Source: Eutypella sp. D-1 (lineage: Eukaryota > Ascomycota > Sordariomycetes > Xylariales > Diatrypaceae). Taken from it: a DNA stretch of 64,000 bases. Within the stretch, counting starts at the first letter, position 1, and each line of letters begins with the position of its first letter. The DNA lies in contig JAJTTP010000005.1 in assembly GCA_023313575.1 (NCBI GenBank), forward strand, positions 1,240,001-1,304,000, in the 5' to 3' direction. The notes under the pieces are model-generated. The model did not search any database, had not been told where the DNA came from, and saw only the letters and a program-made list of their open reading frames with translations. A program made the translations under genes and the position numbers. Positions 1 to 11,848 of this stretch are shown in pieces.

Positions 1-3000
1 GCATAGCTTTGGAAGTGCTTCTATTTTCCTTTTCTTTTTATAATTGCATTTACTACACCAAGCCACGGTGTTCTCGTTTACCCCGGAGTCGATCTCCATT
101 CGAACGCGCCTCTTGACTTTCGGCAACTCCTTACATGGACCTTAGGTTCTTGTCTCGATAACCCGCCTAAACATCCGTACCCGCCTTGCCTTCGCCAAGC
201 GGGATGGTCTAGGGTCCTCATTATCACCTGTATTTGTTAAAAGCGTATATGATATAACGGCCGCTTATTAGATACCCCACATGTGCGCCATACTATCAAA
301 TCAAAACTGCCAAGTTTATATCTGGTAAAGTCACGGCAGTAAGGGGGGCGGCAAGATACCCAGTGCGCCTTAGCTACCTCCTTGTGTGTGGAGTTTGTGC
401 ATATCTGTTTTTTCCTTTCTTTGTCCTAGTTTTTTTTTTTTTGGAATCACGGCGAAAGGGCGGGAAGAGATGAGGCGGAGGGTTGTTACCATGGCAAGTC
501 ACCTGCCGGCATGGATGGGATGGCTTATTACAAACGTATCTCATTAGGAGGAGTTCAGTTGATCGTTTCAACGTACAATCAAAAATGATTTTTGTCAATC
601 ACTTGGTCCTTATCCTTTGCATATCGTATCTGAGCAACCCCGAGGGGTGCAGATGTTGCCGGCACAGTTACATCCAGCATCCATCTAGACCTTCAGAACT
701 ACTTACTATGTACCAGCTACCCCCCGACTCCCGTCGATCGAATAAAGAGCCGGTACTGGGGAAGGGAATGTGAGACTTACCCACCATCCATGATGACCAC
801 TGGCCCATGCGGTATGATACTAGTCGATCCTATCACTTCGTCATACCTCGCTGCCCCTGAACACGGGGAAACCAAGGAGAATAGAAAATATGCATAGCGC
901 GCCACAAATATTACACGACATCGCCGTTTCTAAAGATAGGAATGATTCCGCTCCGAGGGCTCTTGCGGTCAAATGACCGCAAGAGCCCTCGCTAGGCATT
1001 ACAACTCGGAATGCTTGCGCCTCTTGCTAAGTATACCGGTAGTGTCTAGTTAGATACACTTAGATACACAGGCAACAATCGAGGGGTTTTAATATGTGCC
1101 TAATATAATATCGCTGTCTTACTCGATCGCCGGACCATACCTTTGATCGTGTAATATCTACTTACTATGCCTCTAGGCCCCGGAGGATGGGAAAGGGCTA
1201 CATCATTACTACCCCAGGAGCTCTCTGTGGAACAAAAGAATATAGCTGATGTGATCCGGATTTGTGCACCCCAACTACCTAAATTCTCACATGGTGATTA
1301 TAGGCCACTCAGCATATCATCCTACGAATCTCTGCCACAGACTGCAAGCAATCGCTTAGACTAGATGTGGTAGATACTTTCGTGGGTAAGCGAACAATGG
1401 GCGGCGTAGACATCCCAGCGAGCTCTTCATGGCAGCATGGTGGTGTTCTGATACCTATACCTTTACCTACCTACATTGCGACCCAGGCCAATGCCTCATG
1501 TAGCGAGGCTTCTCCTTACCTATCTGATTGCCACAATGGCACACTGACTTGATTCCTCTCGATCGACGGGCGGATACCTTTGTAGTAAATGGGTGCTGTG
1601 TGTGCGGCACAGCTTAGGTGGTTAGTCCTTTCACCACGGCGGGAACCTTCTGCAACGGCAAAAGGGATATTTGCTTCCTACAGAAAATCCCCAACCCCTG
1701 CTGCCGATGAGTTCGCGTCGCATGCAGACCAACGATGCGCACGGGATGTTTTCTACACCGCCATCTTTATCACATTCGCCGCCGCCTCCTTGCGGAACGA
1801 ACAATGCAGCCCATCGCGATTGACCGGGGCAGTGAGATAGGGAGGGGACGGGAGAGACGATCTATTAGGCACGATCTCCTGTCGAACAGATGAATTCCAA
1901 GGTCGGTGTGCACAAAGGCAAGGGTAGAAGAATCAAAAGCGAAGAGGACCCCGGGTGTTGCCAATATGCCTACCACGCCGTGGTATGTCGGAGAGGATGA
2001 ATCAGGTGACGAAAAGATACACCTAATCACAGGGAAGAAAGTTGGGATACAACTGCACAGGACCCTCAAATCCCAAACCCGAGGGCACGTTGGTGGACGG
2101 GATCTTGTGGTTACTATGCATGTGATAAAGGTCTCTGCGCAAGTTTACGTGCCATGCGTCTCCTCACTCGGACGTGTGCCGCTCGCTCGGTCCTAGATAC
2201 TTCATGCAAGCACTATACGTGACCAATGACATACCCATGCGTGGGATATATGCAACAGATTGCGCACTCACACACAACGGATCTGCATACATGATGCAGA
2301 TGGAATTTTCCGATGTTATACGGTACAATTCGCAAAGCAACTTCCCGGCCCCCTCGCGTTCCTCGAAAGCTACCTGCGAAAGTTTCGGGTCGAGTGCCCC
2401 GGGTGTGTAGATACTGTACTTGGCATAAGTACCTACATCCGGGGTCGCGAAACCCATCGCCGCAGCTATCCCGTGTCCCGTACCGGATTACTATATACCT
2501 GGGACATCAGATGACAACATAAACGAGAAGACCCCTGACGGATGTAACCCCCTCCCTCCCTCTTCCGCCGCCAACTGCACCACTAACACTAGCACTATCT
2601 CCGCTGACGACGGGACGGGGCGAAAAAGTGCGGATCTGGTTTGGGAGAAGCAGTGGCAAAGAGAGTAAGATCTGATATAGCCTGTCTCCACGTGGTAGCG
2701 ACACCGAGGAGGATCTCCGGGCCAAGGGATTACTGTTGGGACCTAGTCACCCACGTCGATCAAGGGTTAGCAATCAGCGGCCGCTGCACCCACCACCATT
2801 GCCATGAAATGACGAAACAGGAACCCATGGCTGTTGAAATTTTATATAAACGGTCCCCTTTGAAGACAGGAGTAGGTCAAACGAGCGACGGCATAGGTGA
2901 TGAACTGGAATCCATCGCAGGCTTCGTTATCCGTAAATTACCAACCAATAAAGAAGCGAATCCGCCTTTTACCTAAACTGCCTACATGACTGCATACGTA

Positions 3001-4210
3001 GCGCTGGCATGCTGGCATGCTGTCTGTTGGACAGGTTTCACGAGCATCTGGCGGGCAAGAAATTATAGGAGTGAGAAGTAATGGAACTAAGCAATTGATG
3101 ACTATTTGACATCTAATAGCGAACCTTTCGGCTCTAGATGTTTCGGTTCGGTTCAAAGAATGTTTCAAGTGGCTTAGGCTATGATTACTACTGTTACTAC
3201 TTTATTGAGCGGCGACCCCAGATCTACAGCGACGATATGCGAGATGTGTCACTCGGCCGCAGCTCGGCTTGGTCGACTGGGGTTCATTGACATGAATATT
3301 GGCATCAGCAGCTGGTAAGACACGAGGTATACTCTATAGTCCGGAATGGGTTGAAACCATTTTGATGTCTACCACCAAATCCCGGAACTTCAAACCGACC
3401 TCCATAATTAGACGTCAGCGTCAGTGCGCCAAGGGATAAGCTGGTTCGAAACGGCGTGCGAACCGCCACGTTGACGGGGGGCTTGTTGCATAGCATAGGA
3501 TTGTTCAGACCTGGTTCGGAGAATTTTCGTCTGAACTTCCCTTAGGAACGCTACCCATACAACTTCTTCCTCATTTCATCCACCTCACTCTTCTCTTCGT
3601 CCGAAGTTTTACGCCATAGGCCAAGACTCATGCAGGGGCACGAGCATCAGTGTTGCCAGGGAGAAAAAAGAGTCACCTACCTACCTGTCTAGGAAGTACG
3701 TAGATAAAGTTGAGCTATATATAGATTGACGACGAGAAAAGATGTGGGGTTTCAGATGGACCATTGAATATAGGCGATGTACCCGCATGCTCAAGTGCTA
3801 TCCCGATAGACGGACGGGCCGCCCATAACTTCTCCATTCAATGAATGAACTCGCGGATTGGATTCACGGCAAGCACTCTGAACGTCTAGTATTGGTAAGG
3901 GGTTTCATTCAAACCAGTCCCAGCCCAGGCAGACAGTCAGATGATCGGTTTCAAGTCACAACAGACACTACCATGTTTCGCACATAGTAGAGCCAGTCCG
4001 TGCAGGGAATGATAGGGCTGCCTGTAGGTCGGTGTGTATGTGCTGCGTGACTGCGTATGCACAGATCTACCCCCCGTTTTTTGCAGTATTGCAGACGCAC
4101 ATGATATGCGTATCGGCCACAATAAAGTGCTCAAGAAAAAAGCCAGGGGGTGTCATGAACACGTCATGCACACGAGTGAGAGATCGAGCGTCAGCGTCCA
4201 GTAGCGAAAC
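1..4210. other. Gene-poor stretch at left edge
   Basis: No open frame here shows a recognisable domain or a convincing exon chain. The short frames lack family motifs and several begin at non-ATG codons. The stretch holds one strong perfect inverted repeat (954-991, listed separately), T-rich tracts near 430-441, and many short TACCTA-type motifs. I see no gene I can support, but a lineage-specific small gene cannot be excluded. Confidence 0.5.
954..991. repeat. Perfect inverted repeat, 18-bp arms, 2-nt spacer
   Basis: The left arm at 954-971 begins CGAGGGCTCTTG. The right arm at 974-991 is its exact reverse complement, with only AA between them. The arms are GC-rich and the first flanking pair (953/992) no longer matches, so the boundary is sharp. 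As RNA or single-stranded DNA this would form a very stable hairpin. It lies in a non-coding stretch far from any gene I recognise, so terminator function for a neighbour is not obvious. Confidence 0.9.
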
Positions 4211-4999
4211 CTAACTGCTGTTCCCTGGGTGCAGCGCAGCAGCCCAGGCCGCACCGCCCATCTCGGCAGCGACTGATTCGGCGGTCCTACCGCGGTCGTC
4301 CTTGAGGGCACGGATGTCCTCGGCAGGTGGTACGTCGCCCGGACGCTGGATGCCCATCGCTTGGGCCGCCTGCACTGCGGCCTCAGGAAATACATGGGAG
4401 GGCAGCAAGGAGGCCATCCACAGAAGGAGCCAAATAATTTCCTCCTGGCCCCGTTCGACGGCCAGGTGCAGGCCGCTCTTGTTGCCGGCTAGCGGGTCTT
4501 GATAGCGGATGATCTGCGGGGCCTTCATCGGCGGCTCCCCCCCTTCTTGGTCATCCAGTTGCTGTTGCTCAGTGTCACGCAGAAGGTCGATGATGCCTTC
4601 GACATCACCCTCGGCGCACATGACGTGGTAAGCCCGCGCGGGTCTAGTGCCGGGGTTCGCGACAACGTAGGCCTCCTCGGTGATTGTGGGGAGGATGTCC
4701 AGGTCCTCGTCCACGCCGCCCTCGCTCGTGTAGCGCGTAAGGATGGTAACGCCTGGTGAAGTGCGCAGGAAGGGGTTAGTCACCGAGGGCCCGGCCTCGT
4801 TGGCGGCGAGCTGGGCACCGCATGAAGGGCATTTCAGCGAGATGGCCACCTCGGCGGACTGGTCGAGGAAGCATTGCCAGTGGAAATGGCATCCACACGC
4901 TCGCAGCTCTAGATCGTCCGGTACAGACTGTGGGGCCCCGCCGTCCTCATCCTCGATTTCCATTATCAAGGGGTCATTGCAAACTTTGCAGGCAGCCAT
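4211..4999 (-). CDS. RING-like / ankyrin-repeat protein
   Basis: This is a single-exon gene of 262 aa. The N-terminus carries a RING-like cysteine/histidine pattern: CKVC at residues 4-7, then a CGCHFHWQC block, then CPSC about 20 residues later. The C-terminal half contains ankyrin-like helices, with AYHVMCAEGDVEGIIDLL followed by KSGLHLAVERGQEEIIWLLL and a third weaker unit. By family logic it may be a ubiquitin-ligase-type or scaffold protein, but the RING spacing is not canonical and no partner is evident. The ATG at 4997-4999 was chosen because CKVC follows it immediately; the frame stays open to 5083 and would add 28 residues. It stands alone with long gaps on both sides. Family-level call is fairly safe; function is inferred. 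Confidence 0.75.
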   Translation of the reverse strand: MAACKVCNDPLIMEIEDEDGGAPQSVPDDLELRACGCHFHWQCFLDQSAEVAISLKCPSCGAQLAANEAGPSVTNPFLRTSPGVTILTRYTSEGGVDEDLDILPTITEEAYVVANPGTRPARAYHVMCAEGDVEGIIDLLRDTEQQQLDDQEGGEPPMKAPQIIRYQDPLAGNKSGLHLAVERGQEEIIWLLLWMASLLPSHVFPEAAVQAAQAMGIQRPGDVPPAEDIRALKDDRGRTAESVAAEMGGAAWAAALHPGNSS

Positions 5000-7900
5000 G
5001 GCGAGAATTAGAGATGCTTGCTCTGTCTGCTTCAGGCAATCACAGGATGTAACTAGTGTATGATAAAATGTGGTCCAAGCCAAGTAGAAAATAACGTCTG
5101 TTCCATCGTAGAGGTAAGAGATGGTCCAAGAAAGGTACTCGACTAAGAGGACAGAAGTGTTTGATCTCCGCCATCCGAGTGAATCCAGGCACTACGGAAA
5201 CAGAGAGTTGATGGATGCAAAGAAGATGGCGGTCCCCGAATTTTCATTTAGGAGGATATCTCAACTACTACCACTGAGACTTACCGATACGAACGAGGCG
5301 CAATTAATCTGCACCAGGGTTTTGGGGATTTTCGCTAGTACAATTCGCGTCTCCCCTCTCTGACGAATTGGTTCAATGTGATCTGAGGATGTCTTTGGAG
5401 GACGAGATATTCCAAAGATGTGAAAATTTTCTTGTGTTGGACGAAGCAGAAAAAATCACGAAAGCCAGAAACGCCAGGCAGTCGTTTGCTTTAATTTTTT
5501 AAATTGTCTACTCCAGGGCTAACTTTAGTAACTTCAAGGTGCGCGGCAAGACCGATGAAAAGTTTTGGTGGACTGTCCCACTATTATATCTTATCACCTA
5601 TCAGGCGCGCTGTCAGGCGGTTAGATCGGCCTGTTCTGCAGAGGCGCCTATCGCTCCGAACTTAGCGCCATCCCAATTAACTCCGGCAGCCCCCCCCCCC
5701 CCCCCGGCCGACCTTCGGTTACCTCCTTAAGCTACTGTATGACAGCTAAGCTAAGCTTTGGGGGGACTAACTATTGTAACCATATATGCCTCTTCCTCCA
5801 AATTCCACATCCTCGTGTTAGTAAATCTCGTAGCTATAATGCCAGCAGATATGAGATATTTTTATACCAATATCAGAGGAGAAAAGAGAGGGGGAAAAAA
5901 AGGGAAGAAAAAGAAAAGGGCCGAGTGCATTCCACGCGCGTCGGATCCGAAACTTCCTCTTAGGCTGTCAAAGTAGACCCCAACCCGAGCAGCCCTAGAG
6001 AGTAGGCACTTATCGTAGTTTCGTCGTCTGGCGGTCTGACATTGTGCCGAGTACAATACGCTACAATAAAACACAATATTGACCGCAAAGATGCAACTTT
6101 CTCAGCTCACTTACCAGTGCCCAGCTGTCTTTCTATGCTTACATAGCTACATTCTTGCCTAGGCTGCCAGGGCAGGGTAAAGCACGCATGTAAGCCAGCT
6201 GAACTAAAAGAGGGCGATCCCAGCTTTTCTTAAGCGCGCTCCGCCTGGCGCGGCTGTTCAATAAATCGGACGCCCTTCCTGACAGGCAGCAGGCATATAT
6301 ACACACTTCTTACATACATAACTTACATGTGTGCGGTAGATCGACGGGCTTACCTACACACTACTGACTAGTAGTTCGATTCCCGGGCAGCTGGGTCCTG
6401 CATTACGTGCCACCTTAAACTCTTAGCGGTATGGGATGGATGGCGGATGGCAGATGGCTTGTTTGATAGAGTGTGGCTCACACGTGAAGCTGGGATGAGT
6501 CGGTAGCTGGATGGTAGGGGTCGTCACCCCCACGCCAGCACGCATGGATGAGGGATGATGCTGACAACCCACATTTGACAACCCTCCCGACCCCCTTTTT
6601 TATAACTAGTTACTAGTTCCGACTTATCAATCTTTAGCTGCACATCATTTGTTGATCCTTGAGGCAGCCAGCCTTACCTCGAAAAAAACTCATCGCCAGC
6701 ATTAGATGGCCTTCATTGTACGTTATGCATGCAAACCTCGCGGTCGGAAGCGATCATCAATAACACATTCTCGGGGGGGTCCGCCCGACTGTCAGCGTGG
6801 GCTTGAATGGATGTATGCATGTGAGTAATGAATGGAGTACGTGACAGCGCCGGGGAAAAGCTGACTGTTTTCGTTAGTCGAGAGGCATGGTGATACGGTG
6901 AAGTTTAAGAATAGCTTGTGTGCTAAGTAGGCATATAGGCATGCATGTAGTTGGACGGTCCCTGATATCCCAGCCTCAGCTGTTGATATTCCGGTCCTAT
7001 CATGACGACCAGGCTGAGATGTGTCACGATTCGCATCGCGCATCCAACCTTTGTGTAAAGGGGCAGAATGACCTTGTCGATGTGCTACCTACCTGGCAGC
7101 GGAAGCATGGAGAGCCGGAACATATTTCCCTATGTCTTTCCTATGTCTTTGGACTGTTGGCGTGATGATTGGCCCGGCCGTTCTTCGTCTCGCGTCAATG
7201 TTTCCATGTAGTTGTTGTTCAACATTCAGGCACCGATCATGCTAATAGCGCTATTATTGCCAAACTAAGGCAAATAGGCTTCCCGGTTTCGAGCTAGGGA
7301 CATTTCCTTTAGTCCACCCGTGCGCATCGGAAGTTGCCGACACGAGCGATATATATTGCAGTGAGACTTAAAAAGTTACTATCGTAGGAGGTGTAGTGTC
7401 TAAAGGGGGGAAATCTTGGTCGGAAAATCCCCGAACTTAGTCTAGACATCCTACGGTGTTGCCGAATGCACAACCTCCTAGTATAGGAGGTTCACAGAAC
7501 CGGTTGGTGCGCATAGGCATTGAAATTCTTACGCTTCACGCCGTAGAGATGATGAAATTATGTAGTCGGTGCCTGGGTATTCCCCTTCTTATTTCCGAGT
7601 TTTCATCTACTAAAGCAAAGAAAAATCCCTCCTGAGGAAACATCACGAGTATTATCCATCGCCCTGCGATCTCGTATCTGCTCGTAGCTTTCCTCCTGTT
7701 TCTCTCACCAGAGCCAACCCCCACTCTCCCCCCGCCCTTTTTTTGTGTGTGGAAGTGTGTTGGGTAAGGTTCGTCTCGTGCGTGGCCCCAGGATCGTGGA
7801 TCGCGGTCCCCTAATTAAAGATTCACGCCTCGTGGCCCCTTCACGCCGTCTCATACACTACACATTATCATCCGGAATGTCCCGCCAGCCATTCAATGGC

Positions 7901-8046
7901 CCGGTTGTAGGCAACAGTGACGACTGTCAAAGTTAATGCCATTTGCTTTTTTTTTTCTTTCCCGTTCCTGTGAGGAAGACGTGGGGGTGATCTAGGTGTT
8001 CCCCTGTAGCAGTAAGTCGCAATAGTAAGAGGGGAAGCCGGCAGTT
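5000..8046. other. Intergenic, no supported gene
   Basis: About 3 kb without a convincing coding frame. It holds a poly-C run around 5691-5705, a purine-rich A/G tract around 5875-5920, and scattered short palindromes. The short open frames have low-complexity translations and no motif. Part of the right end is probably the 3' UTR of the minus-strand gene that ends at 8047. Confidence 0.5.
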
Positions 8047-9132
8047 CTATGGCACCTGTGGTCGTGCCAGTAGCCAGCGCTGCACCGACCGCAGCGTCGG
8101 GTCCTCGGCCGTCCAGCGGCCCATGTTCATGTCTGCGCTCTGCAGCTCCTGGTATATGCTGCCGTCTGTTATCTGTGACAGTTCCTGTGCCCGAAGAAAG
8201 AGAGTTAGCTACGCCTTTCCGAGGTGAGCTGGATGATGGTATGGAAAGGCGGCTTTCTTGCTCGCCGTAAACGGATCCTTGTAGCTAAGCGAGAGTAGGC
8301 AGGGCGTAGGTAGAGGAGGGAGCAGGACACAAAGAAGCAGGATGTGTCGGTAAGGCTTAGGGGAATCTGAGAAAATACAGTGTTCGTCACGTACCATTCT
8401 CAGCCGCTCGTCACAAGCCCTCAGTTGTCGTCGGTGCGAGGAGCTCGGCTGCTGTCCCTGGAGGACTGAGCCCCGCCACTCGATCCATCTCTGGGCTGCC
8501 GCCTGGCGGAGGTAGATCTTTTGTGCTTCGTGTCTGCGGGCGCAGGCGTCTAGGAGGACTCTGTTAAGGTCGGGATGATTAGAATTCACGAGTTAGTCTC
8601 TCTCTCCTTCCCCCTCAGCTCCCTTTATACGTGTATAGACAGGAAAAGGCGAGTGTGAAGAAAGGGGGGGGGGGTAGACGCACTGTTTAAGCTCAGCTTT
8701 CGCCTGTTCCTCCTCTCCGCCGGTGGTCTGCGGCACCGTGACGTCGGCGGAGCAGTTGAGGATGTGTCGGCCGTCTAGGGCGCACTGGCGCAGTGCCGCC
8801 CAGCCCTCTGTGTAGTAGTCGTCGGGGTTCGTTGGCTCCACTGGCGCCGCGGCGATGTAGTGTTGCAGAGTCTGGAAGTCGGAGATCACCTCGGCTACTC
8901 GCGCCGCCCGGTAGTCGTTGACTAGAAAGGTAGAGAATCAGGGGTTCTCTCGTTAGGAACAGCAGAAACTCAGGAGACAAAGAAGACGGGAGTGTTGGAT
9001 TGAGCAGTGGGATCGCGATTTTTGGTAAGGGGGCTAAGCAGGAGGCGGTCTGTTGCCGTCACAACACCCCTTGGATGCGGGTGGGGAGTTCTGTATTCTT
9101 CTATCCTTGGGGAGAGACTTACGGCCGTCCAT
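8047..9132 (-). CDS. Small four-exon protein of unknown function
   Basis: Unrecognised. Four exons join in frame into 183 aa: 9132-9123, 8921-8684, 8560-8395 and 8184-8047. The first exon is only 10 nt (ATGGACGGCC) before a GTAAGT donor. The other donors are GTGCGT and GTACGT, and acceptors follow CTAAC or TTAAC-like branch points. The frame is kept across all three joins and ends at TAG. The protein is soluble, rich in Ala, Arg, Gln and Glu, and looks helical throughout (for example AQKIYLRQAAAQRWIEWR). There is no signal peptide or membrane segment, and I see no catalytic motif. Four consistent junctions argue that the gene is real; its role is unknown. Confidence 0.65.
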
Positions 9133-11848
9133 GTTTTCTTTGGAAGCGAGTCTTTTTCGTTAGTGTGAGGAATTGGATAATCGTTGTAGAAGGCAGGTGG
9201 GTTGCGTGTTTTGCTCTAGTGAATATGCCGGCAATGGAAGACTCGAGGGATGGTTTTATACACGGATCGTCCGTAGTAGATATAGGACCAAAGTTGAGGG
9301 GGACGGAAAGGGGACAGATAGGTGGACAGGGGCCAGGCCTAGCAGCGAGAATTGTCACGAAGCAACGAGGCTGCGGACGTTAGATGCCACCTGATGTTTG
9401 TTGACGACGGTTAAACGGTGGCTTCATGATGGCGTTCTGTTCACTAGCATATGAAGGGAGCAAACGTGGTTTTTGTACGAAACATACTTTTCGCATTCTA
9501 CTACGGAAACGTTGTACGGGCAGGCCGTTGAAGATCCCTTCCCTAGCTCCTCCCCCCGGGGCACAAAGCATAAGAGGCGCGCCTAGTTAGCTCCCGCGCT
9601 CGCGTGAAGCAGTTCGTGGGCCCCTGAACGCCCCGTAAGGTTACAGCTAGCCAGCCGGCAGGCACCAGCGGGAAGAGGGTTGAGAAGGTGGCTAGGAGGT
9701 ACCGAGCCGAGCCCGTGAAAGCATTATCAGCTACCCTCTTTCCGTCCGCTGCCGCGAGCGATAATTCCCCCTAAAGCACCCTAAGCACTCTAAGCAACGC
9801 CTGCACCGACGAATAGGAGACCATATCGAGCGTCTTAGCAACGACGCGAGCTCACAAGGGATAGACTGACAGGACACCGCCAGAGCTGGAGTTTGCTCGG
9901 CCCTGCCCTCTTGGGTACGTTACCTGAACCTAATGGTCATCCCTGGGCAGAAAGAGAGCAGCGGAACCCCTGGCACGCTGGGAAGGATAAGTCGTGCATG
10001 AGAGACTACTATAGCACCGATCTGCCTGCGCACCACCATCTGAAAGCATCCCTGCTCGCAGCTCACTGCTGCAGGCACATATCCCCATTTATCGTGACCT
10101 CCATAAAGTCCAGGATGGGAGGGAGGGAAAAAGGGCTTAGCCGAGACCCCAAAATACTTAATCTAGTTCTGAAGGGGGGGGGAAACGTCATAAGGGTTTC
10201 TGCTCGATCCCCACTTGGCACCGTCTCCCAAGGTGAACATACGGAGCGGAAGGTCAATAAGTCAATGGAAGAGCCGCTTTCTTGAGAGGCACGCGAACAG
10301 GGGTTCGTCCTGCCTGGAAGGGGGAGAGAGCATAGGCAGTTGTGGGTGTGTGGACTTCAGCGACGCCACGTCTGCTGCTAAGAGGACCGCGAGACCCCAA
10401 TCGGGTGCGTAAGGCGTCGCTCAGGGCTGAGATGGGGGTTCACGAAATTTTTAGTGCTGGGCACCACCTATTGGGCTAATGGGCGACCATCGCGAGGTAG
10501 CATTCGTCCCTCTTGAAAGCTTCCGCACTTAGAAATTTGTGGCAGATCTCACCGGGCCAATGGGAGAACCGCTGCATAGAAATTCGGCGCCCTGCCACGT
10601 TTTCCGGCATGAGCTGAAGGTCTTGGATCGTTGCCCACCGCTTCGTAAGGGTAGTAGTTTGTTGTAGGACGGATAATATGTAACATTGGTACCCGTTTTT
10701 TTCTTAATTTTTTAAAAAAAAAGAAGAAAAAGAAAACAAACGAATACACAGCATACGTCCGGTTTGAACGGCGCTTAGCTTCAGCGCTCGGCGTTTAGCT
10801 CCAGGCTCGGCGCCTCTATAAGGCCCAGTGGTGCATCCTATAGGGCCGTTCCACACCTTGTTCCTTTTTGCACTGCCTTCCCGTCAAGCCCGTGCGTGAG
10901 GTAAGAAATTATCTGATGCAAACCCCCCAATGTTCCAGCCCAGCCCGTCATGTATCGTCAAAGACAATGAAACATAAGTAAAGTACAAGAATAATGAACA
11001 ACCCCTGTGTCGATCTCCAGCATCCAGCCATGCCAGCTTGCCCAGCGCCAGCGTCGGCTACGCCATCCAGTGCGCAGCACGCATCCCACGCACACACATA
11101 CATAGACACACATATGGATGCGCAGGGTCCTTGCCGATCAATCTGCTGAAATGGGATGTGAGTAAGTTTCCAGCCCCGCGGTGTCGGTTCGGAGATTTCA
11201 CGTGAGATCCAGCCCCCCCGCTACCTACAGCCAAACCTACATAGTCAGAGCTGGGGACTATCTTTCCAGCTATCAATCGTGATAAGCTGATCTAGATGTG
11301 ATATTCCGGCCTGCATCCGGAAACCTTGCTACCTCGCTTATATCGGACTGTCCACTGAGAGCACGTACTTGATGTCATCCGGGTGTAACCCCGAGACACG
11401 TGCTACGGTAGATAGATCCGCATTGTGGGAACGCTCGGCGGCTGCCTCAGGGATCGTCAATCTGGCATTAGCCACGCCGACTATCAATTATGTCCCACTC
11501 AAAAGTACGTCAAACAAGTGAGGACTCCAACCCCAAAAGGGGCATATATCATTTCAACCTCGGCCCAATTGGGTCAGCTATACTATGAGCCAAGGCAAAC
11601 GCCCAAGATGACGATGACAATGCTGAGAAATCAGATGCCCCCCAGTCAATGTAGGGATGCTCATTTCAGGGATATTGAAATGTATCTAGCTGAGTGATAC
11701 ATTGACTCGTGGGGCACCCTCCCACGGAGCTGGTATATCATGCGGCTTTGATGACCACCAAATCGACTTCATCCCTGACCCAGTCAGCTTCCGCCTGGCA
11801 CGAAGCATATCCATGGTCCATGTTCATGCACTGCGACCGCCTCACCGC
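9133..11848. other. Intergenic, no supported gene
   Basis: About 2.7 kb. Frames up to 130 codons exist (for example plus strand 9893-10285), but their translations show no domain and I could not join them to anything. Around 10765-10825 there are imperfect tandem copies of a roughly 20-bp GC-rich unit (GGCGCTTAGCTTCAGCGCTC and variants). A T-rich/A-rich junction lies near 10695-10740. The right end should include the 3' UTR of the proteasome gene. Confidence 0.5.

Noticed and set aside
6360..6400. Possible tRNA T-arm (GTTCGATTCC)
   Set aside because: The flanking bases do not pair into a T stem and no acceptor or anticodon arm can be built around it.
9893..10285. 130-codon plus-strand open frame
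   Set aside because: No family motif, and no neighbouring exon or splice evidence could be joined to it.
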